Of a stretch of 64,000 nucleotides of DNA, positions 8,752 to 17,954 are shown in pieces. Each line of letters opens with the position of its first letter. Within the stretch, counting starts at the first letter, position 1. The notes beneath the pieces are model-generated. The model made no database searches, was not told where the DNA came from, and saw only the letters and a program-made list of their open reading frames with translations. Position numbers and translations under genes: made by a program. The DNA comes from Spirochaetia bacterium (GTDB lineage Bacteria > Spirochaetota > Leptospiria > Turneriellales > JAOUOS01), in contig JAOUOT010000010.1 in NCBI GenBank assembly GCA_029880265.1, positions 1-64,000 of the forward strand, written 5' to 3'.

Positions 8752-9783
8752 ATGCAAAAGATGAGAGCCGGCGTTTACTATAACAATAAAGACGTCCGCG
8801 TTGAAGAAAAACCAATACCAGAAATTGGCGATAACGACGTTTTAATCAAGGTAAAAGCATGCGGTATTTGCGGCAGCGATATTATGGAGTGGTACCGCAT
8901 TAAAAAAGCTCCGCTGGTATTAGGCCACGAGCTTACGGGCGAAATTGTCAAAGCCGGAGCCAATGTTTCTCATCTTAAAGAGGGCGACAGGGTTTTTGCC
9001 ATACATCATGTGCCATGCGACAAATGCGACGAATGCATAAAGGGGCATCCTTCTGCATGTAAAGACTTTCAGGGTATCAATAATTTTGAACCCGGCGGAT
9101 TTTCAGAATACTTAAAAGTTACCGGTAAAAGCGTTCAAACGGGCGTGATGAAAATTCCCGATGAAATCAGCTTTGAAGAAGGTACGTTCATTGAACCTGT
9201 TGGCACCGTATTGCGGGGCCAAAGGGCCGCCGATATAAAACCCGGCGAAAGCGTATTGGTCATAGGCTGCGGATTGTCGGGTCTTTTGCATATTAAAACT
9301 GCCAAAGCTCTTGGCGCGGGTCTCATTATGGGATGCGACGTCGAAGAAACCAGGCTTGAATCGGCAAAAAAATTCGGGGCGGGTTCTGTCTTTAAGCCCG
9401 GTTCAAACCTTCCCGAAATGATTGCCGAAAAAAACGGCGGCAGATTGGCCGATAAGGTCATTGTATGCGCGGGAGCGGTTTCGGCCATTGAAAGCGCTTT
9501 ATCATGCGTTGAACGCGGAGGGCTGGTTTTAATTTTTGCCGTGCCAAAGCCGGGCGAAACCGTAAGCGTCGATTTTAACCCCCACTGGAGAAACGATATA
9601 TCTATAAAGACAAGCTACGGCTCGACGCCATTAGATCACATTCAGGCAATTGAACTTTTAAAGAATAAAAGAATCGAAGTAAACGATATGATAACCCACA
9701 GAATGCCTCTCTCTGATATTCAAAAAGGTTTTGCGGCCGCCTGCGATCCGAAAAGCTGTCTTAAAGTATTGATTGAATTGTGA
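8752..9783 (+). CDS. Zinc-dependent medium-chain alcohol/polyol dehydrogenase
   Basis: This 343-residue MDR-family enzyme oxidises an alcohol or polyol with NAD(P). Catalytic-zinc motifs are visible as CGICGSD and LGHELTGEI near residues 35-65. The structural zinc loop follows as [15 protein letters not shown] near residue 85-105. The Rossmann motif is [14 protein letters not shown] near residue 170. The sequence is closest in style to sorbitol, threonine or butanediol dehydrogenases. It starts 6 bp after the LsrF-like gene and its stop overlaps the hisF start (GTGA), so the three genes are co-transcribed. A second ATG at 8761 (MRAGVYYNN) is an equally good start. The substrate cannot be named. 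Confidence 0.88.
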   Translation: MQKMRAGVYYNNKDVRVEEKPIPEIGDNDVLIKVKACGICGSDIMEWYRIKKAPLVLGHELTGEIVKAGANVSHLKEGDRVFAIHHVPCDKCDECIKGHPSACKDFQGINNFEPGGFSEYLKVTGKSVQTGVMKIPDEISFEEGTFIEPVGTVLRGQRAADIKPGESVLVIGCGLSGLLHIKTAKALGAGLIMGCDVEETRLESAKKFGAGSVFKPGSNLPEMIAEKNGGRLADKVIVCAGAVSAIESALSCVERGGLVLIFAVPKPGETVSVDFNPHWRNDISIKTSYGSTPLDHIQAIELLKNKRIEVNDMITHRMPLSDIQKGFAAACDPKSCLKVLIEL

Positions 9784-10547
9784 GCGCGAAAAGAATCATT
9801 CCATGCCTTGACGTAAAAGACGGCCGGGTCGTTAAAGGGGTAAACTTTGTCGATCTTATCGACGCCGGGGATCCTGTTGAAAACGCGCTTATATATGATA
9901 AAGAAGGCGCCGACGAACTTGTATTTCTGGATATCACGGCCTCTTCTGACAGAAGAAATATTGTATTAGATTTGGTAAAAAAAGTATCTGAGCAGGTTTT
10001 TATACCCTATTGCGTCGGCGGCGGAATTCGCACCGAAGAAGACATGAGGCTTATCTTAAGCGAAGGCGCCGATAAGGTTGCCCTGAACACGGCCGCTTTT
10101 GAAAACCCTGAAATTTTAACCAAGGGCGCAGAGAGATTCGGCAGCCAGTGTATCGTATGCGCCGTTGACGCGAAATTTAACGGCGAATTTTTTGAAGTTT
10201 ACTTACACGGCGGCAGAACCCCTACGGGAAAAGACGCCGTAAAATGGTGCATAGAGGCCGAAAAAAGAGGCGCCGGCGAAATTCTTTTAACCAGTATGGA
10301 TAGAGACGGCACCAAGCAGGGCTTTGATTTGAAGCTCTTAAATGAAGTTATTGGCAGCGTCAGAGTTCCGGTTATTGCATCGGGCGGCGTGGGAACCATG
10401 AAACATATTTTAGAGGCTTTTGAAATCGGGGCAAGCGCCGCATTAGCGGCTTCAATTTTTCATTTTCAGGAAATCAATATTCATGATATCAAAGAATATC
10501 TCACAAAAAATGGCGTTCATGTAAGGCCCCATGAGATAGTAAAGTAA
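9780..10547 (+). CDS. hisF: Imidazole glycerol phosphate synthase cyclase subunit HisF
   Basis: HisF uses ammonia passed from HisH to turn PRFAR into imidazole glycerol phosphate and AICAR in histidine synthesis. The 255-residue TIM barrel is complete: [20 protein letters not shown] with the catalytic Asp near residue 11, [29 protein letters not shown] with the second catalytic Asp, [14 protein letters not shown], and [12 protein letters not shown]. The start is GTG at 9780, overlapping the dehydrogenase stop by four bases (GTGA), and [11 protein letters not shown] aligns with the usual N-terminus. HisH and other his genes are not in the window, so this copy is separated from the pathway. The family contains specialised paralogues, but both catalytic residues are kept. 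Confidence 0.93.
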   Translation: MSAKRIIPCLDVKDGRVVKGVNFVDLIDAGDPVENALIYDKEGADELVFLDITASSDRRNIVLDLVKKVSEQVFIPYCVGGGIRTEEDMRLILSEGADKVALNTAAFENPEILTKGAERFGSQCIVCAVDAKFNGEFFEVYLHGGRTPTGKDAVKWCIEAEKRGAGEILLTSMDRDGTKQGFDLKLLNEVIGSVRVPVIASGGVGTMKHILEAFEIGASAALAASIFHFQEINIHDIKEYLTKNGVHVRPHEIVK

Positions 10548-10631
10548 GATTGCAAGCGTTATTGACGGCGGTTCTGTTTAAGCGACGCCTGAAAACGGTT
10601 TGCTTCATATAAATTCATAGTTTATTTTTTC

Positions 10632-10660
10632 TTTACATCTTAAAAATATTATTGTATACT
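10632..10660 (+). promoter_or_regulatory. Sigma70-type promoter for the GGDEF gene
   Basis: TTTACA (10632-10637) and TATACT (10655-10660) are separated by 17 bp, close to the sigma70 consensus. They lie in the 223-bp gap before the diguanylate cyclase ATG at 10771, which would give a leader of about 100 bases. This rests on consensus matching only. Confidence 0.5.
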
Positions 10661-10770
10661 ATTAAATAGATATCGTAAAAAAGTTCAGGCGAAATTATTT
10701 GCCGACAAACAGAGTAAGCTTTTTCGCGAGTAGATTTAAAAAATAAATAGAACCTTTTGAAAACCGAGAT

Positions 10771-12771
10771 ATGCTAAAAAGAAAGAACAATCGAAAAATA
10801 AATTTATATCTGTTTATTATATTGCTTCTTGTATTTGCCGCCTCTGCGGCGATGTATTTTACTCTTGAAGCTATTGAAAAGAAAGTTCGTCAAAATTATC
10901 TTTCTTCTCTTAAATCAATCTTAAACGTGACTCACGAGTCGCTGCAAATCTGGAAAAAAAATACAACAGAACGCATAAAGATATTTTCTAAAGACGATGA
11001 ATTAAATAAGATGATAAAAAAACAGCTTGAATATAAAAATGGTATTCAAAAATTAAATTCTTCGGCTTCAATAAAAAAGATGAAGAGTTATTTTAACAAA
11101 CGTTTTTTATCTGAAGAAGAAAACGGTTTTTTTGTAATTGATTTAGAATATGTAAATATTGCTTCTTCTCGCGAATCTAATATTGGGCTTCAAAATTTTC
11201 TTGCTCAAAACCATAAACAATATATTCAAAGAGCTTTTAAAGGCGAAACCGTTTTTATTCCGCCGGTAAAGTCAGATGTGGCAGTAAAGACGAATTCAGG
11301 AAAACAGATTTCTGGCTACCCGTCTATTTATGTTTTGACCCCGGTATATTCAGATAGTATCGTTATTTCTGTTTTGGGAGCGCAGATAGATCCGTATAAT
11401 ACCTTCAGCAAGATTGCGCATATAGGACGAATGGGAAATTCTGGAGAAACTTATTTTTTCAACTCAGATGCAAAGCTTTTAACTTCAAGCCGTTTTGAAG
11501 AGCGTCTTGTTCAAATGGGATTATTAAAAGAAGAGACGCCCAGCATATTAAATGTTGATATACGCGACCCTGGGGGTAACCTGCTTGAAGGGTACGTTTC
11601 TGAAATGCCGCGCGAAAAGCAGCCTTTTACGGTTATGGCGCAAAGCGCTCTTAAGAAAAATAACTCAAGCAATGATTCGGGCTATAACGACTATCGAGGC
11701 GTTTTGGTCATTGGCGCGTGGCTTTGGGATAACAATATTGATATCGGTATAACTACAGAAATTGATCTGGAAGAGGCGCTTGAATCTTATCATCGAACCA
11801 GAATAACGGTTATATTTATGCTTGCCGTTGTCTTGTTTTTTGTTTTTGGAATGTTCGGCATTATCTTGATATATCGCCACAAAAATGAAGCGTCTCTTAG
11901 ACAGGCCGCCGCTGTTTTTAGCAACATTAAAGAAGGTATAGTGATTACAGATACCAGAGGCGTTATTGAAGATATAAATTCGGCTTTTGAAGAGATTACC
12001 GGTTATAGCGCCAAAGATGTTTTAGGAAAAAACATTAATATTTTAAACACGGGAACGTTAAACGAAGACTTTTACATGAAAATGTGGAACGAGTTAAGAG
12101 AAAAAGGCTCATGGAAGGGCGATTTCAGGAATAAAAAAGCAAACGGCGAAATGTTTGTTCAGGAAAGCTCTATTGTCGCCATAAGAAACCATAAAGGAAA
12201 TATTATAAGATATGCCAGTATATTCAGCGATATTACCGAAAGAAAAGACGCTGAACTGGTTCTTAAAAAAATGTCAATAACCGACGGTCTTACGGGTATC
12301 CCGAACAGAAGAATGTTTGACGATATCCTGAAAGAAGAGACAAACCGTATGATGCGCACAAAAGGTTCTCTGGCCCTGGTTTTAATTGATGTTGATTTTT
12401 TTAAGCAATACAACGATAAATACGGTCATCTTGCCGGAGACGAATGTCTTCAAAAGCTGGCGCGAGTTTTTCAAAACGCCGCAAGGCGCTCCGGAGAGCT
12501 TTCGGCGCGCTACGGCGGCGAAGAGTTTGCCGTCATACTGCCTTCAATTGAAAAAGACAGGGCATTTGAATTTGCCGAAAGAATTCGCCTCGATGTTGAA
12601 AAACTTAAAATACCCCATGAGCTTTCAAAAGCAGCCTCTTATGTCACTATAAGTCTTGGCGTAGGGTACGCAGACGGAAGCGTGAAAATTACCGCCGAAG
12701 AACTGCTAAAAAAAACCGACGCTTCATTATACGAAGCGAAAAAACAGGGGCGCAACCGGGTCGTAGGGTAG
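10771..12771 (+). CDS. Membrane sensor diguanylate cyclase (Cache-like, PAS, GGDEF)
   Basis: This 666-residue protein should make cyclic di-GMP. An N-terminal membrane segment (LYLFIILLLVFAASAAMYFT) and a second one near residue 350 (ITVIFMLAVVLFFVFGMFG) bracket a periplasmic sensory region with double-Cache features such as IYVLTPVYSDSIVISVLGAQID. A PAS domain follows (SNIKEGIVITDTRGVIEDIN to FSDITERKDAE). The GGDEF domain has DGLTGIPNRRMFDD, DVDFFKQYNDKYGH and the active-site loop YGGEEF beginning at residue 582. The allosteric I-site position five residues before GGEEF reads RSGE rather than RxxD, so product inhibition may be weak or absent. It is transcribed alone from a promoter near 10632. 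Confidence 0.92.
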   Translation: MLKRKNNRKINLYLFIILLLVFAASAAMYFTLEAIEKKVRQNYLSSLKSILNVTHESLQIWKKNTTERIKIFSKDDELNKMIKKQLEYKNGIQKLNSSASIKKMKSYFNKRFLSEEENGFFVIDLEYVNIASSRESNIGLQNFLAQNHKQYIQRAFKGETVFIPPVKSDVAVKTNSGKQISGYPSIYVLTPVYSDSIVISVLGAQIDPYNTFSKIAHIGRMGNSGETYFFNSDAKLLTSSRFEERLVQMGLLKEETPSILNVDIRDPGGNLLEGYVSEMPREKQPFTVMAQSALKKNNSSNDSGYNDYRGVLVIGAWLWDNNIDIGITTEIDLEEALESYHRTRITVIFMLAVVLFFVFGMFGIILIYRHKNEASLRQAAAVFSNIKEGIVITDTRGVIEDINSAFEEITGYSAKDVLGKNINILNTGTLNEDFYMKMWNELREKGSWKGDFRNKKANGEMFVQESSIVAIRNHKGNIIRYASIFSDITERKDAELVLKKMSITDGLTGIPNRRMFDDILKEETNRMMRTKGSLALVLIDVDFFKQYNDKYGHLAGDECLQKLARVFQNAARRSGELSARYGGEEFAVILPSIEKDRAFEFAERIRLDVEKLKIPHELSKAASYVTISLGVGYADGSVKITAEELLKKTDASLYEAKKQGRNRVVG

Positions 12772-12910
12772 ACGACGATATCTCAGATATTTAGACATTT
12801 TTGGCCGATAATATAAAAAAATAATAGCAAAACTCTAAAATAGCGTTAAAAGATTTATTATTTTCTATACAAAATCTTTTTAATTTACGGTTATACTATA
12901 TTAATAAACG

Positions 12911-14515
12911 ATGAAAAAAATTAAATTAGTATTTTTACTGGCTTGTATTTTAATGGTCAATTGTACGTCTACGGGCTGGATAAGGCCCGATTTGAAAGAC
13001 GATTTAGAAGGCGATGAGAAAACGCAAATTCGAAATCTTGAAAACCAAAAAAAAGAATTAGCCAATGAAAAAATACAAACCGAAAAAATTGAAAAATCTG
13101 TCGCGATTTCGCCGGTTGAAGATAAAAACCCCGAAGCTCTTCTTTTTAAGAAAAATGATGATTTGCCTTCGACCAAAATACAAAACGGAAAATATCCGGT
13201 TCAGCTATCGGGCGATCGATTTGTCAGAGAAGTTAAATTTCATCCGCGAGTAAAGAAAGAAACAACCGTCATTACAATTATGGGAAACGCGCAAATAAAA
13301 TACGGCAATATGATATTGAAAGCCCCTATATTTGAAGTTTTAGGAGAGAAACAGCAATTAGCTGTCGCGAAAAAGGGAATTACTTTTGAAGATAAAAAAG
13401 AGAAGATCGATTTAATAGCCGGTTTTGCCGAATATTTTAAGAATGAAGAAAGGCTGATTGCGCGAAATAAACCGCAGATTAAATGGCGGCGCATAAAAGA
13501 GCGCGATGAAATTAAGATTCGTTCAAATGAAATAGAAAGAATTTTTGCTTCAAAAATGACAACAGCCTGGGGCAACGTATATGTCGAAAACGACGAGATT
13601 TATTTGTTTGCCCAAAAAGCTTCGTTATATGAAAAAGAAAAAAAACTGACGGCAGAAAAAGAGCCTAAAATATTTCAGAAAGAAAATATTATATCAGCCG
13701 GATTTATGACCTATTATATTGATAAGAAGAAAGTTATATTAACTAATCCCGTTAAAATTTTATTTACCGCTCCCGAAGGCGCGGGTTCAGAAATTATAAA
13801 TACAGAGCAAAACAATGAAGGGTCTCAAAACGCTGAAAGGGGAAAAGTAACCGGCGCAATAGAAAGCTATGAAGCCGTTTATGAGTTTTCTAAAGATATA
13901 CCCGAAAAGAAAGTCATATTATTAAATTCGGGAAATAATAAGCCGGTAAGAGTTGAGAACGACGATTTTTTTATGACATGTCAAAAAGTTAAGGCCGCAG
14001 GAGAAAAACAGGAGAGAATTACAGCTCAGGGGAATATAAAGGGATATATTAAAAAAAGCAATTTATGGATATTTTCAGAGTTGGCCGATTATTTTCGGGA
14101 AGAAAAAAAACTTATTATTCAAACTGTTGAAAATAAAGATAAAAAAGAAATAATGCCGCAAATTGACGTATATTCCGGCGGAAATAAAAAAAATATGAGT
14201 TTAAGCGCGAGAATCATTGAAAGAATAATTCCCGAAAAAAAAATAATCGCAAGAGGAAACGTTCAAATTGAATACTGGGGAGAGCTTCAAACCGGCATTC
14301 TTGACGATTCAAAAAGCGGCGGAGAAAATGGAAAGGTCGTTATGGGCGGCGAATGGGCAGAAATGACAGACGACGATGAAACGGTTGAAATAACGGGAAG
14401 CCCCTTTATCAAGAGCGGAAAAAATAAAATCTATGCGACGAAAATAATATTATTCAGCAAAGAGAAAAGAGCAGAGATAAAAGGCAAGATTCACGGTTCT
14501 TTGGGAAAAGAATAG
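12911..14515 (+). CDS. Large lipoprotein with repeated OstA/LptA-like segments
   Basis: This 534-residue protein has a signal peptide and the sequence LMVNC at Cys18. The Asn at -1 is outside the classic lipobox but within the looser spirochaete pattern. After a charged, Lys/Glu-rich linker the body shows several segments in the style of OstA/LptA beta-jellyroll repeats: TIMGNAQIKYGNMILKAPIF, MTTAWGNVYVENDEIYLFAQ, ITAQGNIKGYIKKSN, IIARGNVQIEYWGELQTG and a final VEITGSPFIKSGKNKIYATK. LptA-like proteins bridge LPS between membranes. At roughly three times LptA length with a lipid anchor, this one may be a spirochaete-specific envelope variant. The next gene is a YihY-family membrane protein. 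The start follows a short, unremarkable leader. Confidence 0.72.
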   Translation: MKKIKLVFLLACILMVNCTSTGWIRPDLKDDLEGDEKTQIRNLENQKKELANEKIQTEKIEKSVAISPVEDKNPEALLFKKNDDLPSTKIQNGKYPVQLSGDRFVREVKFHPRVKKETTVITIMGNAQIKYGNMILKAPIFEVLGEKQQLAVAKKGITFEDKKEKIDLIAGFAEYFKNEERLIARNKPQIKWRRIKERDEIKIRSNEIERIFASKMTTAWGNVYVENDEIYLFAQKASLYEKEKKLTAEKEPKIFQKENIISAGFMTYYIDKKKVILTNPVKILFTAPEGAGSEIINTEQNNEGSQNAERGKVTGAIESYEAVYEFSKDIPEKKVILLNSGNNKPVRVENDDFFMTCQKVKAAGEKQERITAQGNIKGYIKKSNLWIFSELADYFREEKKLIIQTVENKDKKEIMPQIDVYSGGNKKNMSLSARIIERIIPEKKIIARGNVQIEYWGELQTGILDDSKSGGENGKVVMGGEWAEMTDDDETVEITGSPFIKSGKNKIYATKIILFSKEKRAEIKGKIHGSLGKE

Positions 14516-14553
14516 GGTATATCGTTTAAGACTTATCTATAGGCGTGTATTGA

Positions 14554-14582
14554 TTGACAGCCTTGCTCTTAAACAATAAAAA
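14554..14582 (+). promoter_or_regulatory. Possible promoter before the YihY-family gene
   Basis: A perfect TTGACA (14554-14559) is followed after 17 bp by TAAAAA (14577-14582), matching the -10 consensus at four of six positions. It lies in the 89-bp gap before the ATG at 14605. The weak -10 box makes this tentative. Confidence 0.33.
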
Positions 14583-14604
14583 TCCCTAAAATATTTAACT
14601 AAAA

Positions 14605-16974
14605 ATGAAAGAAGAGAAAGAAAAGAAAGAAAAGACCAAACAACCTTTAAAAAATAAGAAACAAAATATTTTTAATAAGATAAAAAAGTTTGGGCTTGAA
14701 ATATTAAAAGAAGAAGAGGCCGCCGCCGATAGCGCGAAAAAAATAGCAAAAAATCTTGTAAAAGGTTTTATCGCGGCTGTGCATAAATTCATTAAAGACG
14801 AAGCTTTAATTAGAGCGACTTCGGTCAGTTATTCTCTGGTTATAAGCTTTATTCCCGCTTTAGTTGTGGCCTTGATTATCGGCTCAAAATATATCGATAA
14901 AGAACTGGTTTTTTTATACGCGCAGGAGTTCTTAAGAAAAGAAAATATACAAATTGATTTAATGCCGTATAAAGAAGTTATCGATACGCTTTTTCAAAAC
15001 GCGAACGCCATCGGCGGTATCGGTTTTATGGTTATGTTTTTCTCGGCGACCAGCGTTTTAAGAAATCTTGAGAATGCTTTAAATAAAATATGGAAAGTTC
15101 AAAAACAAAGACCCTTTATTCAGAAGATTTCTGGGTTTATGATGGTTATGATATTTGGCCCCATGCTTTTAGCCTTGGGCATATCGTTTGCCGATTCGTT
15201 GTTTTCAAAATTTGTATCTCCTGATTTAAACGTTATAAAATACATTGAAGACGATCCCGTTATTTTGGGCGAAAAGAATGTCTGGTTGAAAAGAACGGGT
15301 AACGCATGGCAATATTTAAGCGTTATTGATAAAGTAGACGAACAGGCTCAAAAAGAACCTGTTATATTTAACGCCTCAGTAAATAAAATTTATGAAGGCG
15401 AAGAAAAAGAAAAATATAAAGCCAACGCGGCTTATGCCGATTTATCGTCTTTGAAAACGGCCTCTTTTAAAGACGCCGCAAAGATAAAAAATAAGATTTG
15501 GCTTATTGCCGATCAAGGCGTCATGCTTTATTCAAAGAATAACGGCAAAACATGGGATGTTCAAAAATTTTGGCGCGAAGATATTATGCTATTTGAGCCC
15601 TCATTTAATAAAATAAAGATGTTTGACGAAAACAGGGGAGTTATTATAGGCAAAAAAGGTTTAATTTTAGTAACTGAAGACGGCGGAAAAAAGTGGCGGC
15701 CCAATTACCATCCGCATGTAAGAGAGAATTTTAACGATATTGTAACGATAAATCAAGATACTCTGGTTATTGCGGGCGATTCTTATGCGCTTTTAACGAG
15801 CAAAGACAGCGGAAAATCATGGGAGATTCCCGTTAATTTTGAAGCGACCCGAACAATAGAAAACGAAAATTTAAGAAGCGTCTACGTTTTAAAAGATAAA
15901 ATAATGATATGCGGCGATCAAGGCGTGTTATTGACAAGTTCTGATGCGGGCGTAAATTGGCAGAAAAAAAGACTAGGCGCGCGAAAGTATGATTTCAATA
16001 AAATATTATTTATAAACGCCAAAAAAGGTTTAATCGCCGGAGAAGACGGAATAATGGCATATACAAAAAACGGCGGATATGACTGGCATTTTGTCGATTC
16101 TAAAATAACGCAAAATATTAACGATATTTTTCACATAGCTCATGAAAAAAAAATTTATGCCGTTGCAGACGCCTATCATATTTTAGCCGCGCATGAAGAT
16201 ACATTTTATGATTTTAATATCGCGCAAAAATCTCCGTTTTGGCGGCAGTTCATTTCGGCCGTGGCCAACTTTATTTTGCCATTTTTTGTCATTTGGATTG
16301 TTATCTTTCTGGTTTATAAAGTAATTCCGTATACGCAAATAAGCGGCAAAGCGGCAGGCATAGGCGCCGCGGCGGCTTCTCTTATGCTGGTCTTGTTTTC
16401 ATATTTTTTGAAATTTATTCCGTTTTTTTTCAAGGGAACAATCGCAATTTACGGTACCCTGGCGGCGATACCGATAGGTCTTTTGCTGGTTTATGCCATG
16501 ATTTTAATTGTATTGTTTGGGGCAGAGACGGCTTTCTTTGTTCAGTATCCCTATATGGCCAGGCTTTCATTAAAGCAAATGACGACCCAAACAGAAAAAA
16601 AACAAATCTGGTACGGCTTTAAGGTTCTTCAAATTATTTTTGAAGATTTTGAAAAGGGAAGGGGAAAGGTAAAAGAAACAAAATTATTAAAAGCCTGCGG
16701 TAATAATGAAGAAGAACTTGAGTTTATCTTAAATGCTCTTGAAAAGAGGTCTATACTTCAAAGAGTAGACAATATTTTCTGGATGCCCTCTTCTTCGGCA
16801 AAAAACATTTATTTAAAAGATCTTATTGAATTGCTTGACAAAACCGGTTTTGAAATTCCGGCTTTTAACAAAAATGACAAATTCATGAAAGCTTCAAAAG
16901 AGATATTTCAAAAGATTAAAAATCAACGCGTTGATGTCGTAAAAGACGCTACTTTTGAAGATATGATAAAGTAA
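14605..16974 (+). CDS. YihY/BrkB-family membrane protein with an inserted Asp-box beta-propeller-like domain
   Basis: This 789-residue protein has the YihY/BrkB membrane core split in two. After a basic cytoplasmic N-terminus, the first half holds three segments (SYSLVISFIPALVVALIIG, IGGIGFMVMFFSATSVLRNLE, GFMMVMIFGPMLLALGISFA). The second half, near residues 550-650, holds three more ending in FGAETAFFVQYPYMARLS. Between them lie about 330 residues with five Asp-box motifs (SKNNGKTW, TEDGGKKW, SKDSGKSW, SSDAGVNW, TKNGGYDW), as in BNR/YCF48-type propellers. Basic residues in the TM2-TM3 loop suggest the insertion faces the periplasm. A C-terminal region of about 130 residues looks like a small cytoplasmic winged-helix-type domain. 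The biochemical function of the YihY family is unsettled; the old RNase BN label is not supported. Confidence 0.82.
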   Translation: MKEEKEKKEKTKQPLKNKKQNIFNKIKKFGLEILKEEEAAADSAKKIAKNLVKGFIAAVHKFIKDEALIRATSVSYSLVISFIPALVVALIIGSKYIDKELVFLYAQEFLRKENIQIDLMPYKEVIDTLFQNANAIGGIGFMVMFFSATSVLRNLENALNKIWKVQKQRPFIQKISGFMMVMIFGPMLLALGISFADSLFSKFVSPDLNVIKYIEDDPVILGEKNVWLKRTGNAWQYLSVIDKVDEQAQKEPVIFNASVNKIYEGEEKEKYKANAAYADLSSLKTASFKDAAKIKNKIWLIADQGVMLYSKNNGKTWDVQKFWREDIMLFEPSFNKIKMFDENRGVIIGKKGLILVTEDGGKKWRPNYHPHVRENFNDIVTINQDTLVIAGDSYALLTSKDSGKSWEIPVNFEATRTIENENLRSVYVLKDKIMICGDQGVLLTSSDAGVNWQKKRLGARKYDFNKILFINAKKGLIAGEDGIMAYTKNGGYDWHFVDSKITQNINDIFHIAHEKKIYAVADAYHILAAHEDTFYDFNIAQKSPFWRQFISAVANFILPFFVIWIVIFLVYKVIPYTQISGKAAGIGAAAASLMLVLFSYFLKFIPFFFKGTIAIYGTLAAIPIGLLLVYAMILIVLFGAETAFFVQYPYMARLSLKQMTTQTEKKQIWYGFKVLQIIFEDFEKGRGKVKETKLLKACGNNEEELEFILNALEKRSILQRVDNIFWMPSSSAKNIYLKDLIELLDKTGFEIPAFNKNDKFMKASKEIFQKIKNQRVDVVKDATFEDMIK

Positions 16975-16983
16975 TTGATTCAA

Positions 16984-17790
16984 GTGAAATTTGCTTTTAC
17001 CATTCAGTACTCTGGTCATTCTTTTTATGGGTTTCAAAGACAGAAAGATTTTCGTACTGTTCAAGAAACTATTGAAAATGCCTTATTTACCCTTTTGCGT
17101 CAGAATATTCGCATTCATGCCGCCGGCAGAACCGATACGGGCGTTCACGCCGTCGGTCAGGTCATTCATTTTTCATACGGCGGCAAAAGCGCTTTGTTAA
17201 ATGATTTGCATAAGTTTATTTATGCCGTTAATTCGGTACTGCCGCCTGAGGTTTCTTTTGTTTACGGCAGGCCGGTATCTAACGATTTTCACGCGCGTTT
17301 TTCGTGCAAGGGCAGAGATTATTTATATAGAATTTTAAACAGCCCTTACAGAATGGCCCTGTACCGCGAAACGTCTCATTGGGTAAGATCAAAGCTTTAT
17401 ATAAAAAGAATGCGCGAAGCGGCTGAAAGATTGATTGGCGAGCATGATTTTGCCGCCTTTACAAAAGCAATATATAAAAAAAACGGAGAGAAAACCGTAA
17501 GAAGAATCGATAAAATTTATATTGTTGAAAGTTATCCTTTTGTCGATTTTTATTATTGCGGTTCGGGCTTTCTTCATAACATGATTCGAATTATTACGGG
17601 AACCCTATTACAGGCAGGCAAAGGCAAACTGACGCCAGACGATATTTCAAATATACTAAATGATCAGCAAAGAGATTTAGCCGGCCAGACCATACCGCCG
17701 TGCGGGCTGCATTTTATAAACGCGTATTATGACGAATATGAAACGCCCGTTGAATTATTGCCGTTTAGCGCAGACAAGGTCGTCGAGTGA
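16984..17790 (+). CDS. truA: tRNA pseudouridine38-40 synthase TruA
   Basis: TruA converts uridines 38-40 of the tRNA anticodon stem to pseudouridine. The family landmarks are present: FTIQYSGHSFYGFQRQ, the catalytic AGRTDTGVHAVGQV with its Asp, NDFHARFSCKGRDYLYRI, and GFLHNMIRIITGTLLQAGKG. The ORF track opens with TTG at 16975, directly after the previous stop. I prefer GTG at 16984 because MKFAFTIQYSG aligns with usual TruA starts, though neither has a good ribosome-binding site. It is tightly packed behind the YihY-family gene and probably shares its transcript. The length of about 268 residues is normal. Confidence 0.94.
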   Translation: MKFAFTIQYSGHSFYGFQRQKDFRTVQETIENALFTLLRQNIRIHAAGRTDTGVHAVGQVIHFSYGGKSALLNDLHKFIYAVNSVLPPEVSFVYGRPVSNDFHARFSCKGRDYLYRILNSPYRMALYRETSHWVRSKLYIKRMREAAERLIGEHDFAAFTKAIYKKNGEKTVRRIDKIYIVESYPFVDFYYCGSGFLHNMIRIITGTLLQAGKGKLTPDDISNILNDQQRDLAGQTIPPCGLHFINAYYDEYETPVELLPFSADKVVE

Positions 17791-17954
17791 TTTATACGCC
17801 GCATTGGCCCGCGGTATGCTTCGTTTATTATACAAAAATTTAATATTTTTTACTCGTCACGCTGACTCAAACATAATTTTAATGCAAGCTCAAAGCGCGG
17901 CGATTAAGAACGGTTGTATCTCAGGCGCTAAGAGGGCTAAAAGAGAGAAAGAAC

